DNA of 64,000 bases from assembly GCA_946894095.1 (NCBI GenBank), contig OX335654.1:15385687-15449686 (forward strand). The letters run 5' to 3'. The position numbers and the translations under genes are program-made. The notes below the pieces were generated by a model, which made no database searches, was not told where the DNA came from, and worked only from the letters and a program-made list of their open reading frames with translations. Source of the stretch: Incurvaria masculella (taxonomy: Eukaryota; Arthropoda; Insecta; Lepidoptera; Incurvariidae). Below are positions 10,803 to 22,739 of the stretch, in pieces (position 1 is the stretch's first letter; each line of letters starts with the position of its first letter).

Positions 10803-11084
10803 ATACCTAAATTAACCGATTTAATTATTCTTTTGACTTTTTGTTTCAAATTTGGTTGAATTGGAACAAATTCCTCTGTGTCGCGCAGCTCTCTTGCTGC
10901 AGGGTCTAAACACAAATGGCCGACGTTTGGTTGCGCGATCTATCACCTAATGTGGTGAGGTACACAGTTATCAATGCGGTCTACCCAATGATCTACAACA
11001 CACGAGCTCTTTTAGTTGCGTCCGTTTATGACATGCACGGGATTGAAAGCAGTCATATTTTAGCGTCATCACATACATTCAATT
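10803..11084. other. No recognised feature
   Basis: Short open frame at 10916-11185 runs into repeat Y and is not a supported gene. 'gcagctctcttgctgcagg' near 10886 forms a small dyad. Confidence 0.3.
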
Positions 11085-11185
11085 TCCCGGCCGGCATGGT
11101 TTTCGCAGCCCGGAAAGTTCGAAAGCTCATGGGCGTCGTGGGGCACCTTAAGAGGTCCTGGCGTACGCCATATGCCGCGCTTTAA
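11085..11185 (+). repeat. Repeat Y, plus copy with an empty TTAA site
   Basis: Matches repeat Y at 7105 and 41128. It includes 'gggcgtcgtggggcacctta' followed by 'agaggtcctggcgtacgcca' with a single TTAA. At the equivalent point in the 41-kb copy a 542-bp TTAA element is inserted, so this copy serves as the uninterrupted reference. Confidence 0.6.
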
Positions 11186-11553
11186 AAAAAAAATACAAAA
11201 AAACACGCGTTCGATTAATTTATGACAGACTTCAACAAAAATATCTCACAATTCTAAATTTTCCGAATAATTAATGGTCTGCATAGTTTTGTTATTTCCT
11301 TATAAATCCAAATGCCAGAGAAGGCAAACACATGCACCTTAGCACTTCTCCGTTAAAATAATTATGTAATCACGAATAACGAGCAAATGCGAGCCTGATA
11401 AAACTATACATAAGAACATACATGATCTCAATGTTGCTGCAATCAAATGAGTATATCACGTTTTATATTTTATTCTGATCATAGAAAACAATACAAAAAC
11501 GATCAATTGAACAGTGTTTACATGCCTAGGGTTCCGACAAAGTTACGCAGACA
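11186..11553. other. AT-rich, no recognised feature
   Basis: Low-complexity AT-rich DNA without repeat matches in the window. Confidence 0.35.
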
Positions 11554-11921
11554 CACTGAGAAAAAAATATTGTTGGCCCAACAAAGAAACTTTAACCCTG
11601 GAGAGCCGTCATAGTGAATTGGTTGCAACGACAACCTTTATTTTGTCGACCATATATACAATCTAACAAAGTAATTCTAGCAAAACATACTAGACATTGT
11701 TGCGCTCGCAACTTCCACTTTGTTACACTAACAAACAGTGACCAAAGTTGTTACAGTAACAAATACAACTTTGTTTCAATGACAAAAAGCAATTGACAAA
11801 ATAAAAGCTGTCATGAGAAATAAGCTCGATTCGTTATAGAAACAACTTATTTTGATGCTTCAACAATTTTTTTCTGACAACGTGATTTTTGTCACTTTGT
11901 CAGCCTACTTTTTTCTCAGTG
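11554..11921. mobile_element. MITE-like element with CACTGAGAAAAAA ends
   Basis: Left end 'cactgagaaaaaaa' (11554) and right end 'ttttttctcagtg' (to 11921) are inverted copies about 368 bp apart. Between them, short 'acaaagttgttac'-type motifs recur in both orientations (for example 11715-11785), giving strong self-complementarity. Non-coding. No second copy in the window, so the family call rests only on structure. Confidence 0.5.
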
Positions 11922-12404
11922 CACATTATTTCTTCCTACAGAATGAATATCATAAATATATAAGAAAAAAAGCTAATTTGGTTGTTTGTTGCTGCACACG
12001 CCATCTTGTGTCCCGCGCCACCGTGCCTATGTGGATCGGGTGACGCGAGCCGCGTCCCTGGAGCCGCAATGGGGGCAGGGAGCACAGGATCGGGAATCAG
12101 GAACCGATCCCGAAACGATCGCATAGCAACGATTATCTAAGCATATTACTTTATAAAAAAAAAACTTGTCGGCACCACCGCCGATGGACCAGGACGCAGC
12201 AAATATGGACAGACGGAAGCTGCAACCGAAATTCGTTTGTATGGGATAGGCATCCACGTCGGCGAGTCAGTTTGGTTACGATCGCGCTATTCTACAGATA
12301 TTCTCGAATTCTCACAGGGTTTCCTGCAGAGTTTAAATAATCTTATTTTTCTGTCGGTTTTTATTTAATCAGAAACACGGACTTACATGCGATTTGGATT
12401 GTAA
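11922..12404. other. GC-richer block, unassigned
   Basis: 12000-12270 is GC-richer, with minus-strand open frames of 62 and 76 codons that resemble no protein I know. It contains the dyad 'cgatcccgaaacgatcg' near 12105. Possibly regulatory or exon DNA. Confidence 0.2.
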
Positions 12405-12753
12405 AATGGAATGGATACCAATACCAAACTGACAGTCAGATATTCACCTAACACACCACATGAGAACTAGGTGCCATGCCGAGAACTTCCTAATGTTGCT
12501 CGGCTACACTGAACTGGACGGAAAACACGGACAGTTTTCATTGCCACTTCGACCATCGTTCATTCAATGCGATGGTATAAACCCGGGCAGGATTAACCCT
12601 ACCGCCTAGAAAGTAAGGACCTAGAGCCCGATTCCGAATCATGGCCAGTCTTAATGGTTGAAAATGGTCATCCAGAACCTCACCGTGCTCAGAGGTACTT
12701 CACCAAGCTTATCGAATGGCAAGGCGTCGCTCCACTGGGCTGCCGAGGCTGCT
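12405..12753 (-). mobile_element. SINE group B (5S-like head), diverged
   Basis: Minus strand begins 'agcagcctcggcagcccagt' (A-box-like), continues 'gcgacgccttgc.attcgata', then a 5S-like stretch ending 'gttctggatgaccattttc'. The body and shared tail follow. Divergence in the 5S-like part is high, but the order of blocks matches 28209-28594. Confidence 0.75.
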
Positions 12754-13477
12754 AAGTTAGAGAGAGTTAGATAGAGTTAATTAGAGAGAGATACGTACCC
12801 TTGAGACCGTACATTCTCGTAGGATCCGCGCTCATACTATCTAAAATGTTTTTTTTTTTTTATCTTTATGATTGTTCTAGTTTTCCATAAATAAAGGATG
12901 GTGACCTGTGTGTTTACACATTTTCAAGGGAACGGACTTAAAAAACCCGGACAAATCATTTTTTTACTGGTAAATGAGAGGTGGCCCACTGATTTTTCGT
13001 CGATCATATTTCTTAACTTTTCCTCATTATTTCAAAGTAAAACTTCAAAAATACCGTCAGATCATCATTTTGAAAAAACATGGCGATTTAGAAATTGATT
13101 TGAACAAAAAACGAGATTTCAGTTCATTTTGTATGAAAAAATGTTGGTCTCATCCGTCAGTTGACTCTTTGTGTCTTTATGATCCTAACAGATGAAACAA
13201 GGTCTCCGGTGAGTTGGTTTACTTCGCGAGGACCGTAACATCTGACAGATTTCATGCGAGCAACGAAGAGCTATAATTATACAAATTACCCATTTTCAAT
13301 TAGACACTTAATTCGAACTGAACCAGCGGGGTACACAGCTCCTCAAACTCACTTGTATCTGTCAGAATGTCATATCTTTTGACAGCGCTTGATCAGAAAT
13401 TGGATCACAATTTACATGCAACATGTCAGTAACTAGACCCTCTGTTTTTCTAATTTACCGAACCGGTCCGACCATTT
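12754..13477. other. No recognised feature
   Basis: Starts with a short GA-rich run (gagagagttagatagag) beside the SINE head. Short overlapping open frames at 12898-13195 look like chance. No repeat match seen. Confidence 0.3.
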
Positions 13478-14122
13478 AAAAAACCGGCCAAGTGCGAGTC
13501 GAACTCACATACGAAGGGTTCCGGGTATAGGTTTATTTTTTTTGACCTATTTGTTTTTTTATGCGACCGGACATGAATGGCTAATACCACACAACTACCG
13601 TTATTATATTAGACCAATATACCATATTCACGAAGGAATTAGGTGCCATGCCAGGACCTTCCCTTTATGAGCACGGCTACATTGAACTGGATGGAAAACA
13701 CGGACAATTTTTCATTGCCGCTTCGACCATATCTTCATCCAATGCGATGGTACCAACCCGGACGGGCTTAAACCCTACCACCTAGTAGGGGAAGGGGACC
13801 AACAGTTTTACATGGATTCCGAACCATGGAGCAGCTCGCATTCATGACGAAATGCACTTATCGAACTCGGAAAGAGAAAGACAGTGGTGCATGTCGGAAT
13901 TGAACCCAGGCCTCTGGTACGCTAGGCCAGTCCCCGCGCCACTAGGCTAAGAAGCGGATTTTTTTTTGTCATAGCGGCAAAATAAATACACACTCTGTGA
14001 ACATTTCAGCTGCCAACCTATTACGGTTTATGAGATACAGCCCTGTGACGGACAGACGGACGGACGGACATTGGAGGTTAAGTAATAGGGTTCCGTTGGC
14101 ACCCTTGATATGAACCCTAAAA
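13478..14122 (+). repeat. GACG-microsatellite element interrupted by a SINE
   Basis: Starts 'aaaaaaccggccaagtgcga' and 'gaagggttccggg', is interrupted at 13554-13957 by a group A SINE, and resumes 'gtcatagcggcaaaataaa'. It then continues to 'cagccctgtgacgg', a short GACG run and 'gtaatagggttccg'. The right part aligns with 9035-9262, where 'acctatttgttgttatagcg' is unbroken. Confidence 0.75.
13554..13957 (-). mobile_element. SINE group A, full length, nested
   Basis: Same structure as 6635-7042: A box 'tagcctagtgg', B-box-like 'gggttcaattcc', body, tail and T-run on plus. Few differences from the 6.6- and 40.3-kb copies suggest recent activity of this subfamily. It sits inside the GACG element between 'acctatttg' and 'atagcgg', with T-rich sequence on both sides, as expected for target-primed insertion. 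Confidence 0.9.
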
Positions 14123-14585
14123 TGAGTGCTACTCATCTTCAAAGATATTTTTTGTAGTCATCAAAGCTATGCTTATTTTGCCTCCAAAATAACCCCTTGC
14201 CATGCTTTTCCATTACACTATTCCATTACAAAGAATGGTCAAGAAAAACCAAATTTTGCTCTCATTTCATAAATTTTTCAATCGATGCCACGCGGTACAA
14301 GATGAGACGGAATTAACCCAGTGTTTATAAAACCTACAGGGGTTATTCATGGCATCCGAACCATTAACTAGCTGATCAGGTCAGCAGTCCATGATTTGAG
14401 CTCAGGAGATTCCGTGTGACAGACAGATAGTAACGAAAATGCTGTCAGGAATCCTAAAACGTGGAAGATGGATGTGTTCACATTTATGAAAAACCTTAAC
14501 ACTTCTTTGCACTGCCGCAGTGTGTACAATTGGGCTACCAGGTTAATATTATCTCAATGCCAATAGCCGGCACAATGTTTTCATA
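14123..14585. other. No recognised feature
   Basis: AT-rich unique sequence with no coding signal. Confidence 0.3.
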
Positions 14586-14802
14586 TAACGAGATATGGAT
14601 GGCCAATAATCACGCCACCTGGAAATTAGGTGCCATGCCAGTACCTGCACGGATTTATTATAATGGATGGAAAACCCAGACAATTGTACAATTGTGAAAA
14701 TGTAACAGTTCTCAACAGTTGAGCTACCTCTCATACTGAACAAGTCCGCGCCAAATGTTTCTTAACTTCGGGGCGCCGTGCCCCAGGGCTACCGAGGCTG
14801 GC
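14586..14802 (-). mobile_element. SINE group B with well-kept 5S-like head, body deleted
   Basis: Minus strand begins 'gccagcctcggtagccctgg', then 'ccgaagttaagaaacatttg' and 'gcgcggacttgttc', which follow the 5S rRNA order (CCGAA.TTAAGCA, GGGCGCGGTTAGT). Part of the body is lost and the remaining tail ends at 'gccatccatatctcg'. This copy and 28209-28594 preserve different parts of the 5S-like segment. Confidence 0.75.
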
Positions 14803-17800
14803 ATTATATAATAGCATATTTTTAAGGTTTTATTTGACATGAATATGGTTTCAATTGAATCGAATACATCTATAAAGCAATCGATAACGCTAAGTGACGT
14901 CCTGTGTCGTAATTTGTCGTCAATGTGGACTCCGATCCATCAAGTCGGCGCTACAAAGTCAGCACTCCGGATGTGGTGCGAGCTTGGCACATGCACGAGC
15001 CATCGCTTTGACATGTTCCTCCGCTTGTCTTATGCAATACATGTGCATAATAAAGCTAACGCAAGTGCATCCAAAACATGAGGGTATGAAGAATTTTCCA
15101 CAGCTATTTATTTTACCAGAGTTTACAAGCCTTCAGTAGCAAAAGTAAAGAGAATTTGTCCAATATATATCTCTTTTACAATATCCTAAAATTAAAAGTA
15201 AAATATTTTAGGTTATGTCTTTTTCCAAAAAAAAACTGCAAATAAAAAATTGGTGGTTTTAATATTACATTTTATTATTAAAAAATTTATGTTCGCTATA
15301 TTGCATTAGCAACAAATGTATGTGTTCATGTGCAATAAAATTAATGAAGTGAATTGAAATTGATAAATCCAATATTTGTTTCCTTACCTACGAATAAGCT
15401 AATTTGAAAAAAAAAATTATATAAATTTACTTCATTGAGACATTCGGAATGGATATTTTTCCTCAAGTGTTAGCTTTCCCACGGGAAAACATTTTAGAAA
15501 AAACTTTTTTAATTACAGCAAATATGTTTTAACCATGAAATCTTCTTTGTATTTTTTTAAGAATAAAGACATGCATAAAATGTATAATGATAATAATGAA
15601 AAACATAAACATAAAAAAAAATGTTCTCAATGACATTTGTTTGGTTTTTAAAACATGTATGTGCCCCGTAATCGCTTTATATAAGATAGTATTCATTCAA
15701 ATTATTGACGTTGTCTTGATACCTTCTTTGTCCTTTCGTCACAAAAACTCTGAACAACCAAGAGCGCGCCGTGGATTTTCGATGACAGTACAACATTTAA
15801 TCTGTGCTACGCTATGATTGTCAACGTTCCGAGTTCAACAGATCGATCATCTATGCTTCCTTTTTTAGTGACGTTCATCGTTTGAATCGATTACGGACTA
15901 AATATACATGAATTACGTCCCATCACAACATTAGTGATAAAATGTACCCACAGCACCGCCACTGTCATTATGATTTCAAATGTAAACGTTTTAGGAAGTA
16001 TTGTGTCTTAAATGTTTTAATGATGACATTAAATGAGTTTTTTTATTAATGTCATCCTATTTTTGGCAAGCAAAATGATGACGGGAAATAAATTTAGGAT
16101 ATATTGCTAAAGTTGAGATTTTTTGGGCAAATTTTTGAGAAAAATAACGCACGCTGTATTATATTTCACCAGCGAAAAACAAGTATCTTATAAAGAACGA
16201 AATCATTTAAGCAAACTAAAGGAAAATGTTTAAATTTCATCATATTTATAATATTTAATTAATTTATAATATTTTCATATTTAAAATTTTCGTACGTTAC
16301 CCGTACCCTCACTAATTAAAGGCTAGATTTTTTTTCTCAAAATTAAAACCGGCTTCCAGGACTCTTTCAGTATTTTTCGCTATTTCTAATAATTTCTGAT
16401 TTGGCCATGAAGGCACACTTGAAAAATTCACCCGTATACCAAATAATCAATAAATACAAAAATGACTATCTCATCATATACATTTAATACATTTCTTATA
16501 ATCCTGTAGAAGAAGGTATTCCATCACGGAAGAAGTGGGCCGCTGATTACGGAACTCCGGGTTTCTGGATCTCATACCAAGCCTCTACGAGAACGTCTTT
16601 GCATCCAAGTTATAGAGATCAACTAAAACACCATTACAATTATTATTTAAAACATTCATTACCAATTCCACAAGAAATATGAACAATAAAACTGCTGCTA
16701 CACTGCTATTAAAGTCGGTAGCTCTAGACAATACATAAATATCGGAGGCAATATCCTAAATAGATAATTTCCAAAAAGTTAGATCACGGGGAGCGAATAA
16801 ACCCCAAAAGTCAGCCATCAATGTCTTCGTGGGCATTACCTGGGTCAGTCGATACTAAAACATTGATTTACGTCGCTTAGAATAATAAATTTAAAAAGGC
16901 ACTGAATCTATTTGGGACTATTACACACACATAACTCGAGATCACAGGCGCGTCCATACATTTAGTGTAGCCTCATTCCTTGATGAAAACGTTTTAGTCG
17001 ATCCTCGACGATTAAATCTTCCTGGGCCGAAAACAATCTAATTTCCTCTATAATCATTTTTAGCTGTAAAAAGGATACTTGTCAGGCTTACTATATTGGT
17101 CGGTGGTTGGCTGCAGCTTTTCATGGGAGTAGTATTGCCTCTTTCCGGCCGTTGGAAAGCTTTCTGATCTCAAACAAAAATGTCATAATTTGCAAATGCC
17201 AGTCGCACAGTTCTGATAGAAAACATTGCCGGAATCTCATCAGGTCTCATAGATTTAACATCTTTAAAGGGACTAAATACCGTCAAGACATTTTGATATA
17301 ATATTTAATTTGTGATTATTTACTATTTATTTACTACTTTTCCAGGATATATATTGTCAATATTGTTTTTCCTAAAGGATAAGTCACTTGCTTGTTGTGA
17401 TCGATTTAGTGATAGAGCATACTTTGATGTTAAAATAAACATTTAGTTCGAAAATACCAATCCAGCATGACACATATGGAATATAAAAGTACTTTTTAGT
17501 CAGTATGGTCAAGTTAGTCTGGGTAAGGATGGCTGAACGGTAGTGTATCGCTTTGCCACAGGTAACCAAGAAAAAGGTACATTATGTAAGTTTTGTAGTG
17601 AAATTTTTCATGTGGCTTTCTAAAGTAAAGGTCATCCTTACATCCACAAATAAATGAAACGTTAAACTTGATCAAGTAATTAATAAGTGAAAGTAAGTTA
17701 CTTTGCAAACCATATCATTATATCCGATCATATTTGGACGCGCCATGCTGTGACAATCCTCGAAATGGTTCGTCATAAAATCATTCAAGTCACAGACGTA

Positions 17801-18065
17801 TTGCCCTCGAATGCTTGCTCGATTAAATTTACGCTCTTTTCATTGTTCCTGGTGGATTTATAGCAACTTTCTAGGTGTCTCTCCCGCGAGTGGCGCCTAC
17901 TATAAAGCGATGTTACTTTAATTAATAATACAATATGTGTGTAGATATAAGTATCCATGACGTAAGAACACATCAATTAAAAAAAGAGCCCGGTAATGAA
18001 CTATTATTACAAATTTCTTTCTTTAAGTACTTCAACTACTTTCACGTGCACATGCACGTCGCTTT
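14803..18065. other. AT-rich unique DNA, no gene seen
   Basis: Short open frames (14839-15139, 15587-15817, 17107-17301) lack any protein signature. A small hairpin with 11-bp arms is at 16022-16056. The patch 16500-16620 is GC-richer but matches nothing here. I see no exon I could defend. Confidence 0.4.
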
Positions 18066-18069
18066 TTAA

Positions 18070-18506
18070 GGCTCCAACTGACTCCAGCGTTCAGCCAACA
18101 AACGATAATGGCGATCTCCGGAAGCATTGAGCTTGCGTTAGGGTTCATTGTTGTATGCGCGTAATAATCGAGCGCGACGAAGCGAAATCTAGGTTTTGAC
18201 CTGTAAAGTCTACTTCCTGAAGTGAATTAATATATGTGATCTTGTATCACAAAAAAGAAACTTTTCGAAATCATTTATAGTTTCCAAGCGCCAGATTGAT
18301 AACCTAGTAAAAACTTGTAAATAGGTGTTTACAAATATATTTTTTTAAAGAATCTAAGAAACCTTCTAAAACCGTTTTACGGTCATACACTAGATAATAG
18401 TCTAAACTTTAATATTTCGATTTTTTTACCGGTGTTTATGACTAACCGCCGCGGAGATAAAATAAAAATAACCCCAAAATGTAGGAGGTTAGCGTCATAT
18501 GAAGCC
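18070..18506. mobile_element. MITE, TTAA family 2 (GGCTCC ends)
   Basis: Flanked by TTAA at 18066-18069 and 18507-18510. Left end 'ggctccaactgactccagc', right end 'gcgtcatatgaagcc'. Non-coding, 437 bp. The right half recurs at 32048-32273 with 'tatggagcc' before TTAA, and a longer diverged copy is at 53178-53695. Shared internal marks are 'gcgttagggttcattgttgt' and 'acggtcatacactagataat'. Confidence 0.8.
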
Positions 18507-18510
18507 TTAA

Positions 18511-20404
18511 ACGAATATAATATTTGTGTAAAGTCAACCGTGAAAAAAAAGCTTGACGTATGTAGTGTTTTACTATGTTTATATTTGCAAGTAGTACTTG
18601 CCCCGCTTGATGATCGATCTCCATTAGTTTACTAATTTATTTGGCTTTTATTGTTGTTTGATTAAATTATAAAACAATTAAAAGCTATTTTTTTATTCAA
18701 TGAAATAGCTAATTGAGGTTTTAAATAATAATTTATAATGCTTTTATTTTCTTAAAATAAGTAATCTTAATATGAAACAATTTTGTATTTAAAAATATTT
18801 TTATGCCGTGTACCAATTTGATTTTATATTGATCGATTTTGATAATATTATAACGTTATGATTAAAATGAACACCCACAGCCCGGTGCGAAAACGTCAAA
18901 TTCCAAATATGGCCGAACCATTCGACTACCATTCAGTAATTCGATTTTAGGGATACGTAGCAGACATTATATATAGTTGCAGGCTGTTTTTAATTCAAAC
19001 AAAACAATTTTTATATCACCTTTTAATTATCACTTTGCTTTTGCATGATAATATTTGATAACAATCGACCCCTGAATACTTTAGTGAAATATATTTAAGA
19101 GATTTTATAAAAAAAAACTTATCATAAGGACACACTTCTTTAAATCTCTTCCTTTGTATGTGCACATTATAAATTGTTGCACATTTAATCAGATTTTAAA
19201 CACTCTTACAAAATGTCGGTATTTCCAACTTAAATTCATATGTTATGTTCAATTAAAAAAATACGTAAATCGAGCATAGAACCTCCAACGTCCAAAAGTA
19301 TGTATTTTTCGTGTGTATTATAAAATGCATATAATCTAACCTAACCTAACCTAACCTAACTCAATTAAAAATATCCGTATTCGTAAGTATTTTGGACGGT
19401 ATGGGTTTTGGATCTTGTGCTTTTTGGACTTTATGATGCGTCCCCCTCCATTTGTGAAGTCGGTTAAAAGAGGTGGTATTTGACAGTACTTTTTCCGTAC
19501 TTTATTGATGATACAGTAAAACTGGTAGGTATTGTACTTTATTTGGGACATATTCCCAAATATATTCCCAATATTTGAAATAATTGATAAATGACAAAAT
19601 GTGGTTTAATGGAGAGGCATGGTCAAGGCATGCATGTAATAATGCTTAAACCTTAAGAGGACAATTTAATTTTATTTATTTATTAATTTCTGGCAGTCAA
19701 ACTACACTAAGTCATGTCACAATTTATTTGATCCGCGGATTCGATCAATCAGTGAAGAAGAACCCGCAATAAAACTTCACTGTTCAATTAGGTCATTAAG
19801 TTACATGCTCGTATCAGCCAAAAAAAGATATATGTTTCAATATTTGGCACACAGTAAATAAATCAACTAAGAGCTACGTGCTACGTCACGGCGTTTTGGT
19901 TTTTTTGATAACTTCTATCCATGATATACACATTTTAGAGGCGTATATCACCGACAGGAGCCATTGTATGGAACTTGATCACCTCACTATCCTCTTAAGA
20001 CTAAATATGAAAATATCAATAGAAATTGTCAATTATACGTGGAGCTATCACTGAAAAAAAAGGTATTAAAAAACGAGACCCTAGCCGTCAGCACAGTTAC
20101 AAATGGTCACCATAGGTCGATTATGGTCGGCGGGTGTCACATAAAAATGGTTTAGATAAAATTTGTGGGCAGCAACAAATGGGAACAATGTGTCGCGGGT
20201 CAGGAGGTGAGAGAAGCTGGCGTCGAATATGGCGGCTGGCCGCGTATGCCACCTCTAGCGCACGTTCCGAAAGAAGGTTCAATTCGAATATCTTATTAAA
20301 ATAATTGACCCGAATTGTGCATTGTATTGAATGGCATATGTTGAGACTTCCAGAACATTCATGTCATCTAAATATTAGCTTACTAACTAAGCATTATAAT
20401 CATA
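18511..20404. other. AT-rich unique DNA with a telomere-like run
   Basis: Very AT-rich to about 19300, then a short telomere-like array (listed separately). A GC-richer patch at 20080-20280 contains 'atatggcggc'. No gene recognised. Confidence 0.35.
19336..19360. repeat. Short interstitial telomere-like repeat (CTAAC x5)
   Basis: Five perfect tandem CTAAC units, the same as (CCTAA)n in another phase, the complement of the arthropod telomere repeat TTAGG. It is flanked by ordinary sequence, so it is an internal array. Confidence 0.85.
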
Positions 20405-20668
20405 CTAGCTGAGGTACCCGGCTCCGCTCGGTTCAAGGTATTTTTGGACTGATGTCGAGCTGAATGATTTCCTAGATATTATATGAGTTCCCCGTATAAA
20501 CTTTCATGCCCTATTATCGCCACAAGAGGTAGCCTATCTCCTTCTTCAAGGTCCAAAATATGTTTATACCTAAACTCATTAAAATTGGCTCAGCGCTTTA
20601 GGCTTGAAAATGCAGCAGACAGACAGCGTTACTTTAGCATTTATAATATTAGTTTAGATTCGTATGGA
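20405..20668 (+). mobile_element. LINE-like 3' end or related retroposon
   Basis: Begins 'actagctgaggtacccggct' as at 5208 and 48696. It continues with 'aaaattggctcagcgcttta', 'agcagacagacagcgttact' and ends 'ataatattagtttagat'. This kind of closing sequence (search-and-pose phrase, PAGACAGAC run, TAATATTAGT) is familiar from 3' ends of RTE-like retroposons in Lepidoptera; the clade is inference. Confidence 0.55.
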
Positions 20669-21332
20669 TTATAATAAGGTGAAGAAAAATATTTGGTTCA
20701 TCTAAAATAGGATTTGAAACTACGATCTGCAACGCAACCCATAGCCTTTTTTGCTCTGAATATGCCCAGTAATACCTGGTTAACGTTTGAACCATAAGCC
20801 TGGTAACACTTACTTTACTAATAAACCCAGATCTTCCTTTTAATAGTTATACAATATTGTGTCCCTTTCTCTCGAAGTCAAAACTGCATGACAATACAAA
20901 GGACAAACCATTGTAAAGCTATTTAGATGATGACTAGGCTTATTATTAATGGGACCTCTATGTATATCATCAAGTTTAAAAAAAATCGGGCTTACATAAA
21001 TATAACACTTAAACCTTAAAATATAAACTCAATCCTATGTTAATCAACACATTATTTAGTAAACAGACATATATTTCTAATTTAATTGTAGTTTAAGCAC
21101 ATCGCTAAGCTACAGAATCGATTCCAAACAAAATATAGAGTATGCCATTAAAAACTTTAATATCCTTGTGATGTTGTAGAGCATTCGATTTGAATGACCC
21201 CATAAATAAAAGTACCACACTCAAAGTGTTGTATGGTCTTTCGTGTCTCGATCTTAGTGTAATAAAGTATAACAGCAAGTGGTGAAGTGGTGTTGTAAAA
21301 TCTGGAGTGGCATGAACTGAAGGGTAGCTCAA
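20669..21332. other. No recognised feature
   Basis: AT-rich unique sequence; the minus-strand frame at 21105-21332 has no recognisable protein character. Confidence 0.3.
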
Positions 21333-21454
21333 AATGGTATTAGTAACTTTAATTCAGTTTTTAATTTATTTCTAGTGTTCTTAAAAATACACAATGGTAT
21401 TAGTAACTTTAATTCAGTTTTTAATTTATTTCTAGTGTTCTTAAAAATACACAA
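21333..21454. repeat. Exact 60-bp tandem duplication
   Basis: Positions 21333-21392 and 21393-21452 are identical, starting 'aatggtattagtaacttt' and ending 'aaaaatacac'. The period is exactly 60 and there are no differences, so the duplication is either very recent or an artefact. Confidence 0.95.
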
Positions 21455-21554
21455 AGCTCTACTATTTCAGTAATCAATTCAATTTGATTGATAATATGTA
21501 TATATTTTATTTTCAATTTCACAGTACCATATAAAATAAGCCTCTAAAATAATG

Positions 21555-21922
21555 GCGGCTCGTAGCCTTGCATTTCAGGCGTCTGGGTTCATGGTCTCAC
21601 CCGTTCATAAACCACTTTCTTTCTCATTCTGAGTTGGATAAGTGCATTTCGTCACGAATACGAGCTGATCCATGGTTCGGAATCTATTTAAAACTGTAGG
21701 TCCCCTAAGTTCAAGCCCGCCCGGGTTTGTACCATCGCATTGGATGAAAACATGTTCAAAGCGGCAATGAAAAATTGACCGTTTTTTCCATTAAGTTCAG
21801 TATATACATAAAGGGAAGGTCTTGGCATGGCACTAAATTATTTCGGGAATGTGGTGTATTGGGCTAATATCATAACGGTAGTTGTGTGGTATTAGCAATC
21901 CATGTCAGGTTGCATAAAACAA
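21555..21922 (+). mobile_element. SINE group A, nearly full length
   Basis: Head 'ggctcgtagccttgcatttc' has lost part of the A box; the B-box region is 'gtctgggttcatggtctc'. The body runs through 'ctttctttctcattctgag' and 'cccgcccgggtttgtacc', and the tail ends 'gtcaggttgcataaaacaa'. Orientation plus. Confidence 0.85.
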
Positions 21923-22434
21923 CGCATTTGAATGGCTCCATTAATTATTTAAGTCATTGCTTCATTTGTGATTAGTAGAACGTTGAATAGAGTTATAAAG
22001 CTATATATTTTTTTAGTTTACAAAAATAAAATAAATATAGTTTATTTAATGAATAGCGACATGTGACACCATGTACACCAATGTTCCGACATAACGGGTG
22101 GTCTTGTAGAATACGTAAAAACACGCAATCGATCGTTTATTCACATTGATTTCCGATGATTTCATTCATTGACAAAGTTAAAATTAAGATCAATATTTGT
22201 GAAAAGTGCATAATGAGAAAGATGATTTGACTTCATATGTCGCACAAAATTGACGAGTCTAATCACATATTAGCGTAATTTTAACGTTGACATTTGTTTC
22301 AATCAATTAATATATATCATTTATATCAATATATCAATATATAAACAGATAGCTAGATCAATCAATAACGGTCATTAATGACACATATTAGTTCTGCGAC
22401 CTTCGGGTGACATGTAATGTAATTTCATGGATCC

Positions 22435-22723
22435 GTCATGATATTAACCCAACACTCCACATGGGAACCTTATATTGCTCGGCCACATTGAACTGTATGG
22501 AAAGCACGGACAATTTTTCATTGCCGCTTCGAACATCGTTTATTTAATGTATTGGTACTAACCCGGGCGGGATTAACTATATCACCTATTAAGTAAGGAA
22601 GGGGACCCACAATTTTACGTGGAATTCGAACCACGGCCAGCTCAACACTCTAAAGCAGGTACCCATTTAGAACCCAACCGCGCTCAGAGTTGCCTCACAC
22701 AGCGTATCGAACCGCAAGGCGTC
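22435..22723 (-). mobile_element. SINE group B, head partly preserved
   Basis: Minus strand has 'gacgccttgcggttcgatac' and then 'gagcgcggttgggttctaaa' plus 'tgggtacc', matching the 5S-like stretch GGGCGCGGTTAGT.CTT.GATGGG. The body and tail follow and end near 22435. The A-box leader is missing. Confidence 0.75.
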
Positions 22724-22739
22724 AAAATATGATGACAAA

